From: JBEKCP01 sp050014815
Lineage (GTDB): Bacteria > Planctomycetota > Planctomycetia > Pirellulales > Thermoguttaceae
Direction of reading: 5' to 3'
NCBI GenBank assembly: GCA_050014815.1
Contig: JBEKCP010000137.1
Span: 1-10,605 of the forward strand
DNA length: 10,605 bases
Shown: positions 1 to 6,478 of the stretch, piece by piece
Numbering within the stretch: position 1 is the first letter of the stretch
Layout: every line of letters starts with the position of its first letter
Translations under genes and position numbers: made by a program
The notes under the pieces: model-generated
What the model was told of the DNA's origin: nothing
The model's database searches: none
What the model saw: only the letters and a program-made list of their open reading frames with translations

Positions 1-183
1 GCCTTCCAGGACTAGCAGGGCCGACTTCAATGTGTTCTCCTCGTCGCCGGGCACGCTCTCCAGAAGCTTGCAGGCGATCCCCTGCCGCACCGCCTCGTGG
101 TGCAGGACTTCCACGACCTGGGCTACGACCCATTGACACTCTGCGGGGCCTTGCCCGGCAGTTACCTGGAGCCAGAGGTTCAT
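1..183 (-). CDS. prfH: Peptide chain release factor H (PrfH), N-terminal part, runs off the window
   Basis: This gene is read on the minus strand from ATG at 183 and is cut by the window edge after 61 codons. The peptide begins MNLWLQVTAGQGPAECQWVV and continues with LLESVPGDEENTLKSALLVLEG. This matches the N-terminal layout of release factor H, in which an AQGPEEC-like segment is followed by a helix and a TLRSALVSL-like strand. The family works as a codon-independent release factor that rescues ribosomes damaged in the decoding centre. The catalytic GGQ motif lies further downstream and cannot be seen here. The start ATG overlaps the TGA stop of rtcB2 (ATGA), so the two are probably translationally coupled. 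That partner is the strongest support for the call, because prfH and this RtcB subtype are normally found together. Confidence 0.82.
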   Translation of the reverse strand, partial: MNLWLQVTAGQGPAECQWVVAQVVEVLHHEAVRQGIACKLLESVPGDEENTLKSALLVLEG

Positions 184-1343
184 TCTCGGCAGATCCTCAC
201 CTTGTACGTGATCAGGGGGCGGAGGGTGGCGACCACTTCAACCAATCCGGCGTTCACCATGTCCTGGATCACCAGGTCGATGTTCTTGTATGCCTGCGGG
301 GCCTCCTCGTAGAGCAGATCCTTGTCCTCGCAGATCACCCGGCCACCCAGATCCGTCCGCTGGAGCGACTCGATCGAGTACTGGCGTTCCAGCCGGGCAC
401 GGGCGTCGGTGCGAGCCCACTTCCGGCCCGCTCCGTGGGCCACGGACCAGCCACTGCCCTCGTGGTCGCCCGTGGGCAGCACCAGGTAGCTCAAGGTGCC
501 GCGGGAGCCCGGAATGACGACCGGCCCGGCATCCGAGGGCGCCGCTCCCTTGCGGTGGAGCCAGCAGCGGCGGCCCTGGAACGTCTTCGGGCGGATGCTG
601 TTGTGGGACAGATCGACTAATGGCCGGCCTTCCGCGCCCAGCATGGCCAAGAACCGCTTGGCGATCAGTCCTCGGTTGATCGAGGCCCAGGTCAACGCAT
701 GGTCGTGCCGGGCGAGGTACTGGCGAGCTTCCTCAGAGTCCTCCGCCAGGCCGTCCGCCCTGAAGCGGTCCACGTGGTCCCGTAATACCGATTCCCCCAG
801 TCCCCGCGATCCGCTGTGGACCAGTACCAGCAACCGGTCCTCCTGCACCCCCAGCGTGGCTAGGGCCGCAGGGCTTCGGGCCTCGGCGATCACCTGGAGT
901 TCGGCGAAATGGTTGCCTCCGCCGATCGTGCCCAGACTCCCGTCGAAGGGTGTCGCCGCGATTCCAGCCTCGGCCAGCAGCGGTGCCACATCGCCCTCCC
1001 AGGGGCTTTCCAGGCCGTCGAGCTTGCGGACCCAGCGGTCCAGCTTCAGCTTGCGGCCGAGCAGGTCCGTCTGCCAGAGGGCCATGCCGCAGCCGATGTC
1101 GTTGCCGGCCAAGTGCGGATAGAGCACGCCGCTCGTCGCAACGGCCGCGCCGATGGGCACGCCCTTGCCGGGATGTAGGTCGGGCATGCCCACCGCCATG
1201 ACCACCCCCGGCAGTTGAGCCACCCGCTGAAGCTGCTGCACCGCATCGCCCACGATCCAGTTCTTGCTGGAGGCGATGATCCGCACCGGCACGCGGTCTG
1301 GCGGTGGTCCGGGCTCGACGTTCGTGGGTGGTTTCGTGGCCAT
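180..1343 (-). CDS. rtcB2: RNA ligase RtcB2 (release factor H-coupled RtcB family)
   Basis: This encodes a 387-residue GTP- and Mn-dependent RNA ligase that joins 3'-phosphate (or cyclic phosphate) to 5'-OH RNA ends. The metal and guanylation residues are visible: D82 and C85 in GNDIGCGM, H145 in GGGNHFAE, H176 in VHSGSRGLGE, H247 in DLSHNS, and H303 in VAHGAGRKWAR, the histidine that takes GMP. The length is close to the 380-410 residues usual for the family. I chose the ATG at 1343, just before MATKPPTNVE, because the family begins shortly before the RIIASSKNWIVGDAVQQL segment. In addition, a TTGACA/GACAAT promoter lies at 1390-1417, and the upstream in-frame ATG at 1391 would fall inside its -10 box. 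prfH overlaps the stop codon, which marks this as the ribosome-repair subtype rather than housekeeping RtcB. No archease or rtcA is seen. Confidence 0.9.
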   Translation of the reverse strand: MATKPPTNVEPGPPPDRVPVRIIASSKNWIVGDAVQQLQRVAQLPGVVMAVGMPDLHPGKGVPIGAAVATSGVLYPHLAGNDIGCGMALWQTDLLGRKLKLDRWVRKLDGLESPWEGDVAPLLAEAGIAATPFDGSLGTIGGGNHFAELQVIAEARSPAALATLGVQEDRLLVLVHSGSRGLGESVLRDHVDRFRADGLAEDSEEARQYLARHDHALTWASINRGLIAKRFLAMLGAEGRPLVDLSHNSIRPKTFQGRRCWLHRKGAAPSDAGPVVIPGSRGTLSYLVLPTGDHEGSGWSVAHGAGRKWARTDARARLERQYSIESLQRTDLGGRVICEDKDLLYEEAPQAYKNIDLVIQDMVNAGLVEVVATLRPLITYKVRICRE

Positions 1344-1389
1344 GGGCGATTCGTTCGCGTAAAGAACCCCAAAAGGGCTCGAATGGTTC

Positions 1390-1417
1390 ATTGTCCCTCT
1401 CGGGGGGCGACTGTCAA
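1390..1417 (-). promoter_or_regulatory. Candidate sigma70-type promoter for rtcB2-prfH
   Basis: On the minus strand a perfect TTGACA (1417-1412) is followed by a 16-base spacer and GACAAT (1395-1390), which matches 4 of 6 bases of the -10 consensus. Transcription would start near 1383, leaving a leader of about 40 bases before the chosen ATG. Promoter consensus is poorly known for the suspected phylum, so this rests only on the bases. Confidence 0.38.
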
Positions 1418-1678
1418 GCAAGGAAGCCTGCCATGAGCGCCAAGCCCCGACACCGCCCCATCGGTAGCGGTCGCGGGGCCTTTCTGCCTACTATCGTACC
1501 CAGGCTCGATGCGGCTGATCTGGGAGCATACGACTTCAGTGGTGGATCGACGACTGTAGATTCCGGCGGGTACAATGAGGGGCGGTTACGCGTAGCAGCC
1601 AGTAGCATTGGTACATGCAACCCGGTGGAGGCGGGGCGTCAACCCGCATCGCCCATCTTTTTGGGGCGAGCGCCGTAG
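1418..1678. other. Divergent intergenic region, no gene seen
   Basis: Between the rtcB2 promoter and the next plus-strand gene I see no convincing coding sequence; the open frames have mixed codon use and no family match. A TACAAT at 1571-1576 on the plus strand could be a -10 box for the PH-type gene, but no good -35 lies at the right distance. A short hairpin, GCGGG (1631-1635) with CCCGC (1643-1647) around a 7-base loop, comes about 30 bases before the next start codon. Confidence 0.4.
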
Positions 1679-2026
1679 ATGACGTCTGACAAGACCATGC
1701 TGTTTGACGATGCCGACTCAATGATCCGGTCCGAGCTGCGGCCGGAGGAGCGTCTTCTGTGGACGGGACGGCCGCCCCAGGGGATTCGCTTGCGCGCCAC
1801 AGACGCCTTCCTGATTCCTTTCAGCATCCTGTGGGGTGGCTTCGCGTTTTTTTGGGAGGCGATGGTCATCGCAAGTGGCGCCCCGTTGTTCTTCGTGGCC
1901 TGGGGAATTCCATTCGTCGTTGTCGGTCTCTACCTGGTTCTCGGCCGCTTCTGGGTCGACGCCAGGCAGCGAGCCCACACTTTCTACGGGCTTACCGACA
2001 GCCGAATCATCGTTGTCGAAGGATAA
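1679..2026 (+). CDS. Short membrane protein, probably C-terminally truncated PH-domain family member
   Basis: This encodes 115 residues. A soluble start (MIRSELRPEERLLWTGRPPQ) precedes two hydrophobic segments at about residues 44-62 and 68-87. The protein then ends in FYGLTDSRIIVVEG and a TAA stop. Proteins with this layout normally continue after the TDxRIIIV strand into a full bacterial PH-like beta domain, reaching roughly 160-180 residues. Here the stop falls just where that domain begins, so the soluble domain is absent. The start at 1679 has no clear ribosome binding site; ATG at 1697 or 1721 are alternatives. The M48-type peptidase gene begins 5 bases after the stop, so the two are probably co-transcribed. 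Function is unknown. It could be a decayed gene or a trimmed membrane partner of the peptidase. Confidence 0.6.
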   Translation: MTSDKTMLFDDADSMIRSELRPEERLLWTGRPPQGIRLRATDAFLIPFSILWGGFAFFWEAMVIASGAPLFFVAWGIPFVVVGLYLVLGRFWVDARQRAHTFYGLTDSRIIVVEG

Positions 2027-2031
2027 CCGTG

Positions 2032-3393
2032 ATGGCACTTTTTGAGTGCCCGGCATGGCTCGGCACGCGGCAACGGACCCCGTCCAGGTTGCGCGAGGAT
2101 GTCGAGCGGCTCCGGTCGGACCGGAGAACATTGCGTGCGATACGGTTCTGCGGCTGGATCGTGCTCCTCGTCGAGGCTGCCGTTCTGACGGAATGTTGGT
2201 ACGCCGCGCTGATACGCGAGGGTCGCTGGATAAGCTATTTTGCCTCGCTGGCCACTGTCTTTGCCTGGTTTCATGGCCTGCCGCTACTTGAGAGGTGGTT
2301 CACGAAGGTCGAGGCGGAGGTCAGTGCTTCCGGCAATCGGTGGCGGATCGGCAAGTATTCGGAAGCCGAACTGCGGAGTCTGTTCGAGGAAGCGATGGCC
2401 GACCTTCCGCCGCGACTGCGGCGAGCCCGCGTCTGCATCACCGAGCACCGGGCCGTAGCTGCCTGGACGTGGCTTGCCGTCTTCCGGCCCAGTGCGGTGT
2501 GGAACAAGCCAGTTGTATTGACGAGCGGATCGCTTCACTATCTTGAGCGCGACGAGCTGATGGCCGTCTTGCTTCACGAGATCGCGCATCACGTGCGCGG
2601 CAACCGCGTTGCGGTCTACGGCGGCTGGGCGTTGGCGGACGTCGTCTTTCATGGCGTGGCATTTTGGGCGTATTGCCAAACGGCTTCCAGCAACGTGGCC
2701 GTAGCAACATTCATACTGCTTCGGTTCTTTGCCTGCGCGATTGCCGCGAGAGTAGCTGGAGACGTGGTTCGCTCAGTCGAGCATTTCTGTGATCTTTTCG
2801 CCGCTGAACGTATTGGAGCAGTGCCGATGATCAATGCCTTGCTCAAGCTCGCGGAAGATGAGGAGTTGAGCGAGGTCGTGTTGGTGTGGGTCGCCAGGGA
2901 AATGATTCACGAAAAAGCCCTGGCGATGGATGATCTGATATTGGCCTTTGCCAAGGCCCGCCCCTACGGCCGGATCTTTCACGAGAACTTGTTTCGCCAT
3001 GCGGCCGAGGTTACGAAGGTGCTCGTGGCGGATCGAAAGCGGCCGCTGGCCAAACCCGGCACGCCGCCGAAGGAAAATGCCGAACTCAAGGAGTTCGTAT
3101 CAAGACGGCGCAGGCGCGACTTGCAGAGGATTCGCTGGCGGCGCTTCGACCGCGACGGAGATGGGGTCCTGACCGCCGACGAAATCGCTCGCCTGTGCGA
3201 AGCGTTGGAGACTCGCCCTGACCACGTGCTCGTAACCAGCCAAGACGAGTATGAACCGACAACCCATCCTCGTTGCCGCGACCGGATTCTGCTCCTGCAC
3301 CACGCTGGCCATCCACGCGCAGAATCGGCAGATGCTTGCGATGTTCGTCCACGAAGCGACACGGCGGCGCCGACGCTTGTCGCAGAGAAGTAA
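2032..3393 (+). CDS. Membrane M48-type zinc metallopeptidase with C-terminal EF-hand
   Basis: This encodes 453 residues from ATG at 2032. Hydrophobic stretches lie at about 38-56 and 67-83, and two more follow the active site at about 195-213 and 222-241. The zinc site is HEIAHH (H182, E183, H186), and the third ligand is E250 in the EHFCD motif, as in the HtpX/Ste24-like M48 peptidases. A region rich in Arg and Lys (about 333-370) leads to a textbook calcium loop from D373 to E384 (DRDGDGVLTADE). The last 45 or so residues have weaker codon bias, and good coding signal appears in another frame from 3251, so the C-terminus may be altered by an indel. The preceding membrane gene ends 5 bases upstream. 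The likely role is membrane protein turnover or quality control, possibly tuned by calcium; the substrate is unknown. An open frame reaches back to 1759, but that part overlaps the upstream gene. Confidence 0.78.
   Translation: MALFECPAWLGTRQRTPSRLREDVERLRSDRRTLRAIRFCGWIVLLVEAAVLTECWYAALIREGRWISYFASLATVFAWFHGLPLLERWFTKVEAEVSASGNRWRIGKYSEAELRSLFEEAMADLPPRLRRARVCITEHRAVAAWTWLAVFRPSAVWNKPVVLTSGSLHYLERDELMAVLLHEIAHHVRGNRVAVYGGWALADVVFHGVAFWAYCQTASSNVAVATFILLRFFACAIAARVAGDVVRSVEHFCDLFAAERIGAVPMINALLKLAEDEELSEVVLVWVAREMIHEKALAMDDLILAFAKARPYGRIFHENLFRHAAEVTKVLVADRKRPLAKPGTPPKENAELKEFVSRRRRRDLQRIRWRRFDRDGDGVLTADEIARLCEALETRPDHVLVTSQDEYEPTTHPRCRDRILLLHHAGHPRAESADACDVRPRSDTAAPTLVAEK
3251..3388 (+). other. 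Shifted-frame coding signal over the 3' end of the peptidase gene
   Basis: From ATG at 3251, in a different frame from the peptidase, about 46 codons read MNRQPILVAATGFCSCTTLA and on to FVHEATRRRRRLSQ. Third codon positions here are mostly G or C, as in the real genes of this window. The peptidase frame over the same bases has mixed third positions. Either an indel near 3245 moved the true C-terminus into this frame, or a small overlapping gene starts here. No family is recognised for the peptide. Confidence 0.3.
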
Positions 3394-3402
3394 TCTCGCT
3401 AT

Positions 3403-3418
3403 GGCACCGAGGCACCGA
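3403..3418. repeat. Tandem 8-base repeat at a gene-fragment junction
   Basis: GGCACCGA occurs twice in direct tandem. It sits between the peptidase gene and the exonuclease III remnant, exactly where homology changes, so it may mark the join. Confidence 0.4.
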
Positions 3419-3574
3419 AGTGGACATTACTCTTGGGCGTGCGACCGGATGCTGGCCTTCCCGAAGAACGATGGCCTGCGGCTGGACTATATCCTGGCCA
3501 CGGCGCCGTTGGCGAAGAACTGCACGGCCGCCGCAATCGACCGCGAAGAGTTGGATTCAGGCTTTGAGACCTGA
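3419..3574 (+). pseudogene. xth: Exodeoxyribonuclease III C-terminal remnant
   Basis: About 44 codons from 3419 read GHYSWACDRMLAFPKNDGLR, then LDYILATAPLAKNCTAAAIDREE. This is the C-terminal part of an ExoIII/AP endonuclease, in which a YSWWDYR...KNxGLRIDHIL...A DREER segment leads to the catalytic SDHAP motif. Here the match ends at DREE and the frame stops at 3574 after LDSGFET, so the catalytic SDH end is missing. All upstream catalytic domains are missing too. The frame is open back to 3251, but residues before 3419 do not resemble ExoIII. It is a dead fragment beside other gene pieces, and no functional enzyme can come from it. Confidence 0.72.
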
Positions 3575-3750
3575 CCCTCGAACGGAACCGAGAGCGTCAG
3601 CGTTTGCGATTGCGTCGACTTGAGGTCGAGCATGCGAATTGGAAAGTGATAGACCTGCTCACCGTTCTTGAGGATATAGCCGCCACCGGCTGGGCGGAAG
3701 GCGTGCGTGGGACTGTAGGCCACCGGATCGCCCGCCGGCCCAGCAATCAA
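3487..3750 (-). pseudogene. Unrecognised protein fragment, possibly the C-terminal part of a larger gene
   Basis: The minus strand is open from 3780 to the stop at 3487. Its first possible start codon is TTG at 3750. The part upstream of about 3550 reads like real protein: PEPKAWLIAGPAGDPVAYSP, then FRPAGGGYILKNGEQVYHFP and LTLSVPFEGQV. After that the frame runs antisense through the exonuclease III remnant, so the final residues are probably meaningless. I do not recognise the family. The strand-rich composition suggests a beta domain, but no function can be given. With no normal start, it is more likely a remnant than a gene. Confidence 0.35.
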
Positions 3751-3849
3751 CCATGCCTTGGGCTCTGGTAACCCCCCATCTTATACTATTGCGTGGCGGT
3801 CAGGGAGTGACCATGCCTTCGTCGACGCTTTCCGGCGATGGCACCAAAT

Positions 3850-4209
3850 TCAACATCCTTCTCGTTGAATGTCGGGCCCTGGGTTATCGGTGGCTCTTTC
3901 GAGTTCGCTAAGCACATCTTTGGAAACTTGCTCAATCGCCGACGCGTGGGATTTCAGAAACAGCTCTCCTTGTTGTCTGGCTTTCTGGAGAAGTTCGTAG
4001 GCTGAGCGATCTGCTTGGAGCCCGACCAGGATGCGGATCTTCTCAACCTTCTCCAAAAACGGGTAGAGTTTGTAGAAGCCGCTGATGAAGAAGTACCCGA
4101 CTAGACAGTCGAAGTAACGGGTGGTATCCGTAAGCAAGACACCGAGGCGATCGCGCAGGGTCTCGCCCGGCTCGTTGGTGATGAATGTCAGGTCAGTTGA
4201 GGTTGCCAC
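3850..4209 (-). pseudogene. N-terminal fragment of a PLD-like/helicase protein
   Basis: This reads GTG at 4209 with a good ribosome binding site (GGAGG at 4222-4218, 8 bases before the start) and encodes 119 residues. It begins with TDLTFITNEPGETLRDRL, then YFDCLVGYFFISGFYKLYP and EKIRILVGLQAD. These are hallmarks of the N-terminal phospholipase D-like domain of large proteins of about 1,000 residues that continue into SNF2-type helicase domains. Such proteins are common in accessory or defence regions. The fragment stops at SELERATDNPGPDIQREGC, before the HxK active-site motif and all helicase motifs. It keeps its start signals, so it may be translated, but it lacks every catalytic part. I am fairly sure of the family type and less sure of the parent's exact role. 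Confidence 0.6.
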
Positions 4210-4295
4210 GGACTGTGCCTCCGATCAGATGTTGGACCGGGGAGGACACCCGGCTAACAAGTAGCTTAATCAGGCAAAGCACCTGATTCAATAAC

Positions 4296-4322
4296 CCCCC
4301 CGCCCTACAGACAAACGGGGGG
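4296..4322. repeat. GC-rich hairpin between gene fragments
   Basis: CCCCCCG (4296-4302) and CGGGGGG (4316-4322) form a perfect 7-base inverted repeat around a 13-base loop. There is no T-run on either side, so a standard intrinsic terminator is unlikely. It lies between the start of the helicase fragment and the TPR fragment. The 120 bases from 4210 to 4329 contain nothing else I can name. Confidence 0.5.
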
Positions 4323-4329
4323 CCGAAAT

Positions 4330-4665
4330 GTGTTGGTTGCTGGGGATGCGGAGGATTGGGCAAGCGATACCGTGTCGTTTGTCTTGGAGATAACGGAGCC
4401 CCCCAGTGGAACCGGCGTCCGGAGATGGCTGGACCTTGCCCGCGCACTGGCCCAACAGGGGCAAATTGATCGGGCGGACCGGGCGTACGCCGCGGCCTTC
4501 CAGATCGAGCCTACCAACGCCCAGATCCTCTGGGACCGGGCCTCCGCGCTCCGGGACGCTGGCCGGCAGGAGCAGGCCAGGCCGCTCTTCCGGCAGATCG
4601 TCGCGGGCCCCTGGGAGCCGCGTTTCGCCGACCTCCAGGCCCGGGCAAAGCAGTTTGCCCAGTAG
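4330..4665 (+). pseudogene. C-terminal tail of a TPR protein
   Basis: This encodes 111 residues if read from GTG at 4330; the frame is open back to 4270 with no better start and no clear ribosome binding site. A TPR unit occupies about residues 32-65 (RRWLDLARALAQQGQIDRAD then AYAAAFQIEPTNAQ), and a second partial repeat follows (LWDRASALRDAGRQEQARPL). The end is WEPRFADLQARAKQFAQ. This resembles the end of large planctomycete-type TPR proteins, where the block of EPTNAQILWDRA, then IVxGxWxPRF, closes the chain. The rest of such a protein is missing upstream, so I read it as a remnant. A short stand-alone TPR protein is the alternative. Confidence 0.5.
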
Positions 4666-4704
4666 TGCCGGCGTCGTTGCTCGAAGAACCTGTGCTGATA
4701 GGGC

Positions 4705-4733
4705 TTGCACCCCCACGTTTAGGCGGGTATCTT
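4705..4733 (+). promoter_or_regulatory. Possible promoter of the ynb-type operon
   Basis: TTGCAC (4705-4710), a 17-base spacer and TATCTT (4728-4733) would place transcription start near 4740, about 40 bases before the first gene. The boxes match the consensus at 3 and 4 of 6 positions, so support is weak. Confidence 0.25.
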
Positions 4734-4778
4734 GGCCATGAAGGAACAAAGAGTCGTTCGACGCTGGGTTTACGATCC

Positions 4779-5435
4779 ATGGGCAACTACCAGCCAACCT
4801 CTCGGCGACCGATCGCCACCATGTTCCGCCTCACGGCCCATGGGCCAGTCCAACTCTGCGTGCGACTGGGAATCCACCCCGATGCGGTCTCGTACGGTTC
4901 GGTCGTTGCTTCCGCCTTGGCGGCTCTCTGTTTCTGGTGGTCGGGGCAGTTGCCGGCGTTGCTGATTCCCGCGGCGCTGTTGTGCTACCTGCGGTTGTGG
5001 CTGAATATGCTCGACGGCATGGTGGCCCTCGCGTCGGGCAAGGCAAGTCTGCGAGGCGAGCTACTCAACGACCTGCCCGATCGCGTGTCGGACGTGATCA
5101 TTTTCGTCGGTGTCGCCCATAGCGGATTGTGTCACCCGGAAAGCGGCTATTGGGCGGCGATTCTTGCCCTTCTGACCGCCTACGTGGGAACCTTCGGTCA
5201 GGCCCTGGGCGCGGGCCGACAGTTCGGCGGCATGATGGCCAAGCCCTGGCGGATGGTCGTGTTGCACGTCGGTGCATGGATCAGCCTCTGGCTGTTGTGG
5301 TCGGGTGGTTCGATCGACGTCGGGCGATTGACCGTGCTGGACTGGAGCAACCTGGTCGTCATCGGCGGGTGCGTTGAAACGATCGCAGTGCGACTGGCCC
5401 ACATTATGCGAGGTCTGGCCGCAAAAAGCCCCTGA
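4779..5435 (+). CDS. ynbA: CDP-alcohol phosphatidyltransferase-like membrane protein (YnbA type)
   Basis: This encodes 218 residues with about six hydrophobic segments. The family transfers a phosphatidyl group from CDP-diacylglycerol to an alcohol in the membrane. The signature D-x2-D-G-x2-A-R...G-x3-D-x3-D appears in changed form: N76-x2-D79-G80-x2-A83-L84, then G93-x3-N97-x3-D101. The first and third acidic positions are therefore Asn, and the Arg is Leu. The surrounding sequence is intact (LNMLDGMVALASGK, then LLNDLPDRVSD), so this looks like a subfamily feature rather than decay. I chose ATG at 4779 because the family-like segment YQPTSRRPIAT follows directly; no strong ribosome binding site is seen. 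An open frame extends back to 4665 without family resemblance. It is the first gene of a run matching E. coli ynbABCD, 54 bases before the CDP-DAG synthase gene. Confidence 0.8.
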   Translation: MGNYQPTSRRPIATMFRLTAHGPVQLCVRLGIHPDAVSYGSVVASALAALCFWWSGQLPALLIPAALLCYLRLWLNMLDGMVALASGKASLRGELLNDLPDRVSDVIIFVGVAHSGLCHPESGYWAAILALLTAYVGTFGQALGAGRQFGGMMAKPWRMVVLHVGAWISLWLLWSGGSIDVGRLTVLDWSNLVVIGGCVETIAVRLAHIMRGLAAKSP

Positions 5436-5489
5436 CATCCTTGTGTCCCCAACCGTCTCGAAGCACCGACACGAGTCAGGAAACAACCG

Positions 5490-6437
5490 ATGTGCCCGAG
5501 CGCAGCATTATCCAGCGATGTCTTCCGCATCTACGCCGGCGTCATCCTCGGGCTGTTGCTCGCCGGCGGCCTGCTGATCGCCATCCTCCGCTGGGGGCTC
5601 GGCCGCGACTTGGGTCATGCCTGGCAGTCGTATACTTCCTGGCTGGTGATGGCCCCGGCGGTCCTGCTGTGCGTCTTCGCTGGCCGCTTGCCCACGATCC
5701 TTCTCCTCACGCTCTTGGCCGTCTTCGCCTTCAAGGAATATGCCCGGGCCACCGGGCTCTATCACGATTGGCTGATGACCGGCGCCGTCTACGTCGGCAT
5801 CGTTGCCACGGGTCTGGTCTCGACGATGGAAGATCCGACGTGGCACTGGCCCGGCTGGTACGGTCTGTTTGCGGTCCTGCCTGCCTTCGTCACCGCCGCC
5901 ATCTTGTTGATCCCCATCCTTCGCAACCGCGCCGAGGGGCAACTCCAGACCATCGCCCTGGCGATCCTCGGGTACCTGTACATCGGCTGGATGTTCGGCC
6001 ATTTGGCGTTCCTGGCCAACGCCCGCAATGCCTACGGCTATCTGCTTTACCTGGTCTTTGCCGTGGAGCTGAACGACGTTGCGGCTTATGCGTTCGGCAA
6101 GCTCTTCGGCCGCCACGCGCTGCGGAGCAACATCAGCCCGAAGAAGACGTGGGAAGGGTCGCTGGGGGCGCTGGCGGTCTCGATGGCCCTCCCATGGGCG
6201 CTGCGATTCTCGTTCCCCGATTTCACGGCCCGGGATCTGATCCTCACCGGCCTGATTGTGGGCGTCACCGGGCAGTTGGGCGACCTGTCGATGAGCGTCA
6301 TCAAGCGAGACCTGGGCATCAAGGACATGGGGGTGTTGATTCGCGGGCACGGCGGCATCCTCGACCGCATCGACAGCCTGATCTATGCCACCCCGCTGTT
6401 CTTCCACATGGCGGGGTATTTTCACGACCTTCGCTGA
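5490..6437 (+). CDS. ynbB: Phosphatidate cytidylyltransferase (CDP-diacylglycerol synthase), YnbB type
   Basis: This encodes a 315-residue polytopic membrane enzyme that makes CDP-diacylglycerol from phosphatidic acid and CTP. The family signature is complete from S269 to D295: S-V-I-K-R at 269-273, K278-D279, then RGHGGILDRID. The upstream motifs ELNDVAAYAFGK (193-204) and SPKKTWEG (216-223), which help bind metal and nucleotide, are also present. Hydrophobic segments start at about residue 14 and fill most of the first 190 residues. ATG at 5490 is preceded by AGGAAA about 9 bases upstream. It sits between the phosphatidyltransferase and hydrolase genes, so it is probably the dedicated CDP-DAG source for this operon (ynbB position) rather than the housekeeping cdsA. 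Sequence alone cannot exclude cdsA. Confidence 0.9.
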   Translation: MCPSAALSSDVFRIYAGVILGLLLAGGLLIAILRWGLGRDLGHAWQSYTSWLVMAPAVLLCVFAGRLPTILLLTLLAVFAFKEYARATGLYHDWLMTGAVYVGIVATGLVSTMEDPTWHWPGWYGLFAVLPAFVTAAILLIPILRNRAEGQLQTIALAILGYLYIGWMFGHLAFLANARNAYGYLLYLVFAVELNDVAAYAFGKLFGRHALRSNISPKKTWEGSLGALAVSMALPWALRFSFPDFTARDLILTGLIVGVTGQLGDLSMSVIKRDLGIKDMGVLIRGHGGILDRIDSLIYATPLFFHMAGYFHDLR

Positions 6438-6478
6438 TCTGGCGTTATATTGTCTCCGGCCCCCCGCCTGGAAGGAAT

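Noticed and set aside
496..1122. Plus-strand open frame of 208 codons over rtcB2
   Set aside because: It is opposite a clearly conserved RNA ligase with all catalytic residues; the peptide is Ser/Arg/Pro-rich and has no recognisable domain.
1759..2031. Upstream extension of the peptidase frame
   Set aside because: This part overlaps the PH-type membrane gene in another frame, and its peptide is not membrane- or peptidase-like; ATG 2032 is the natural start.
2979..3362. Minus-strand open frame opposite the peptidase 3' end
   Set aside because: Arg/Ser-rich antisense shadow with no start signal or family resemblance.
3750..3820. Direct repeat ACCATGCCTT about 60 bases apart
   Set aside because: Ten bases, two copies only, no link to a boundary I can see; may be chance.
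4193..4797. Minus-strand open frames opposite the TPR tail and operon leader
   Set aside because: Codon use and composition are those of antisense frames, and the plus strand holds recognisable TPR sequence.
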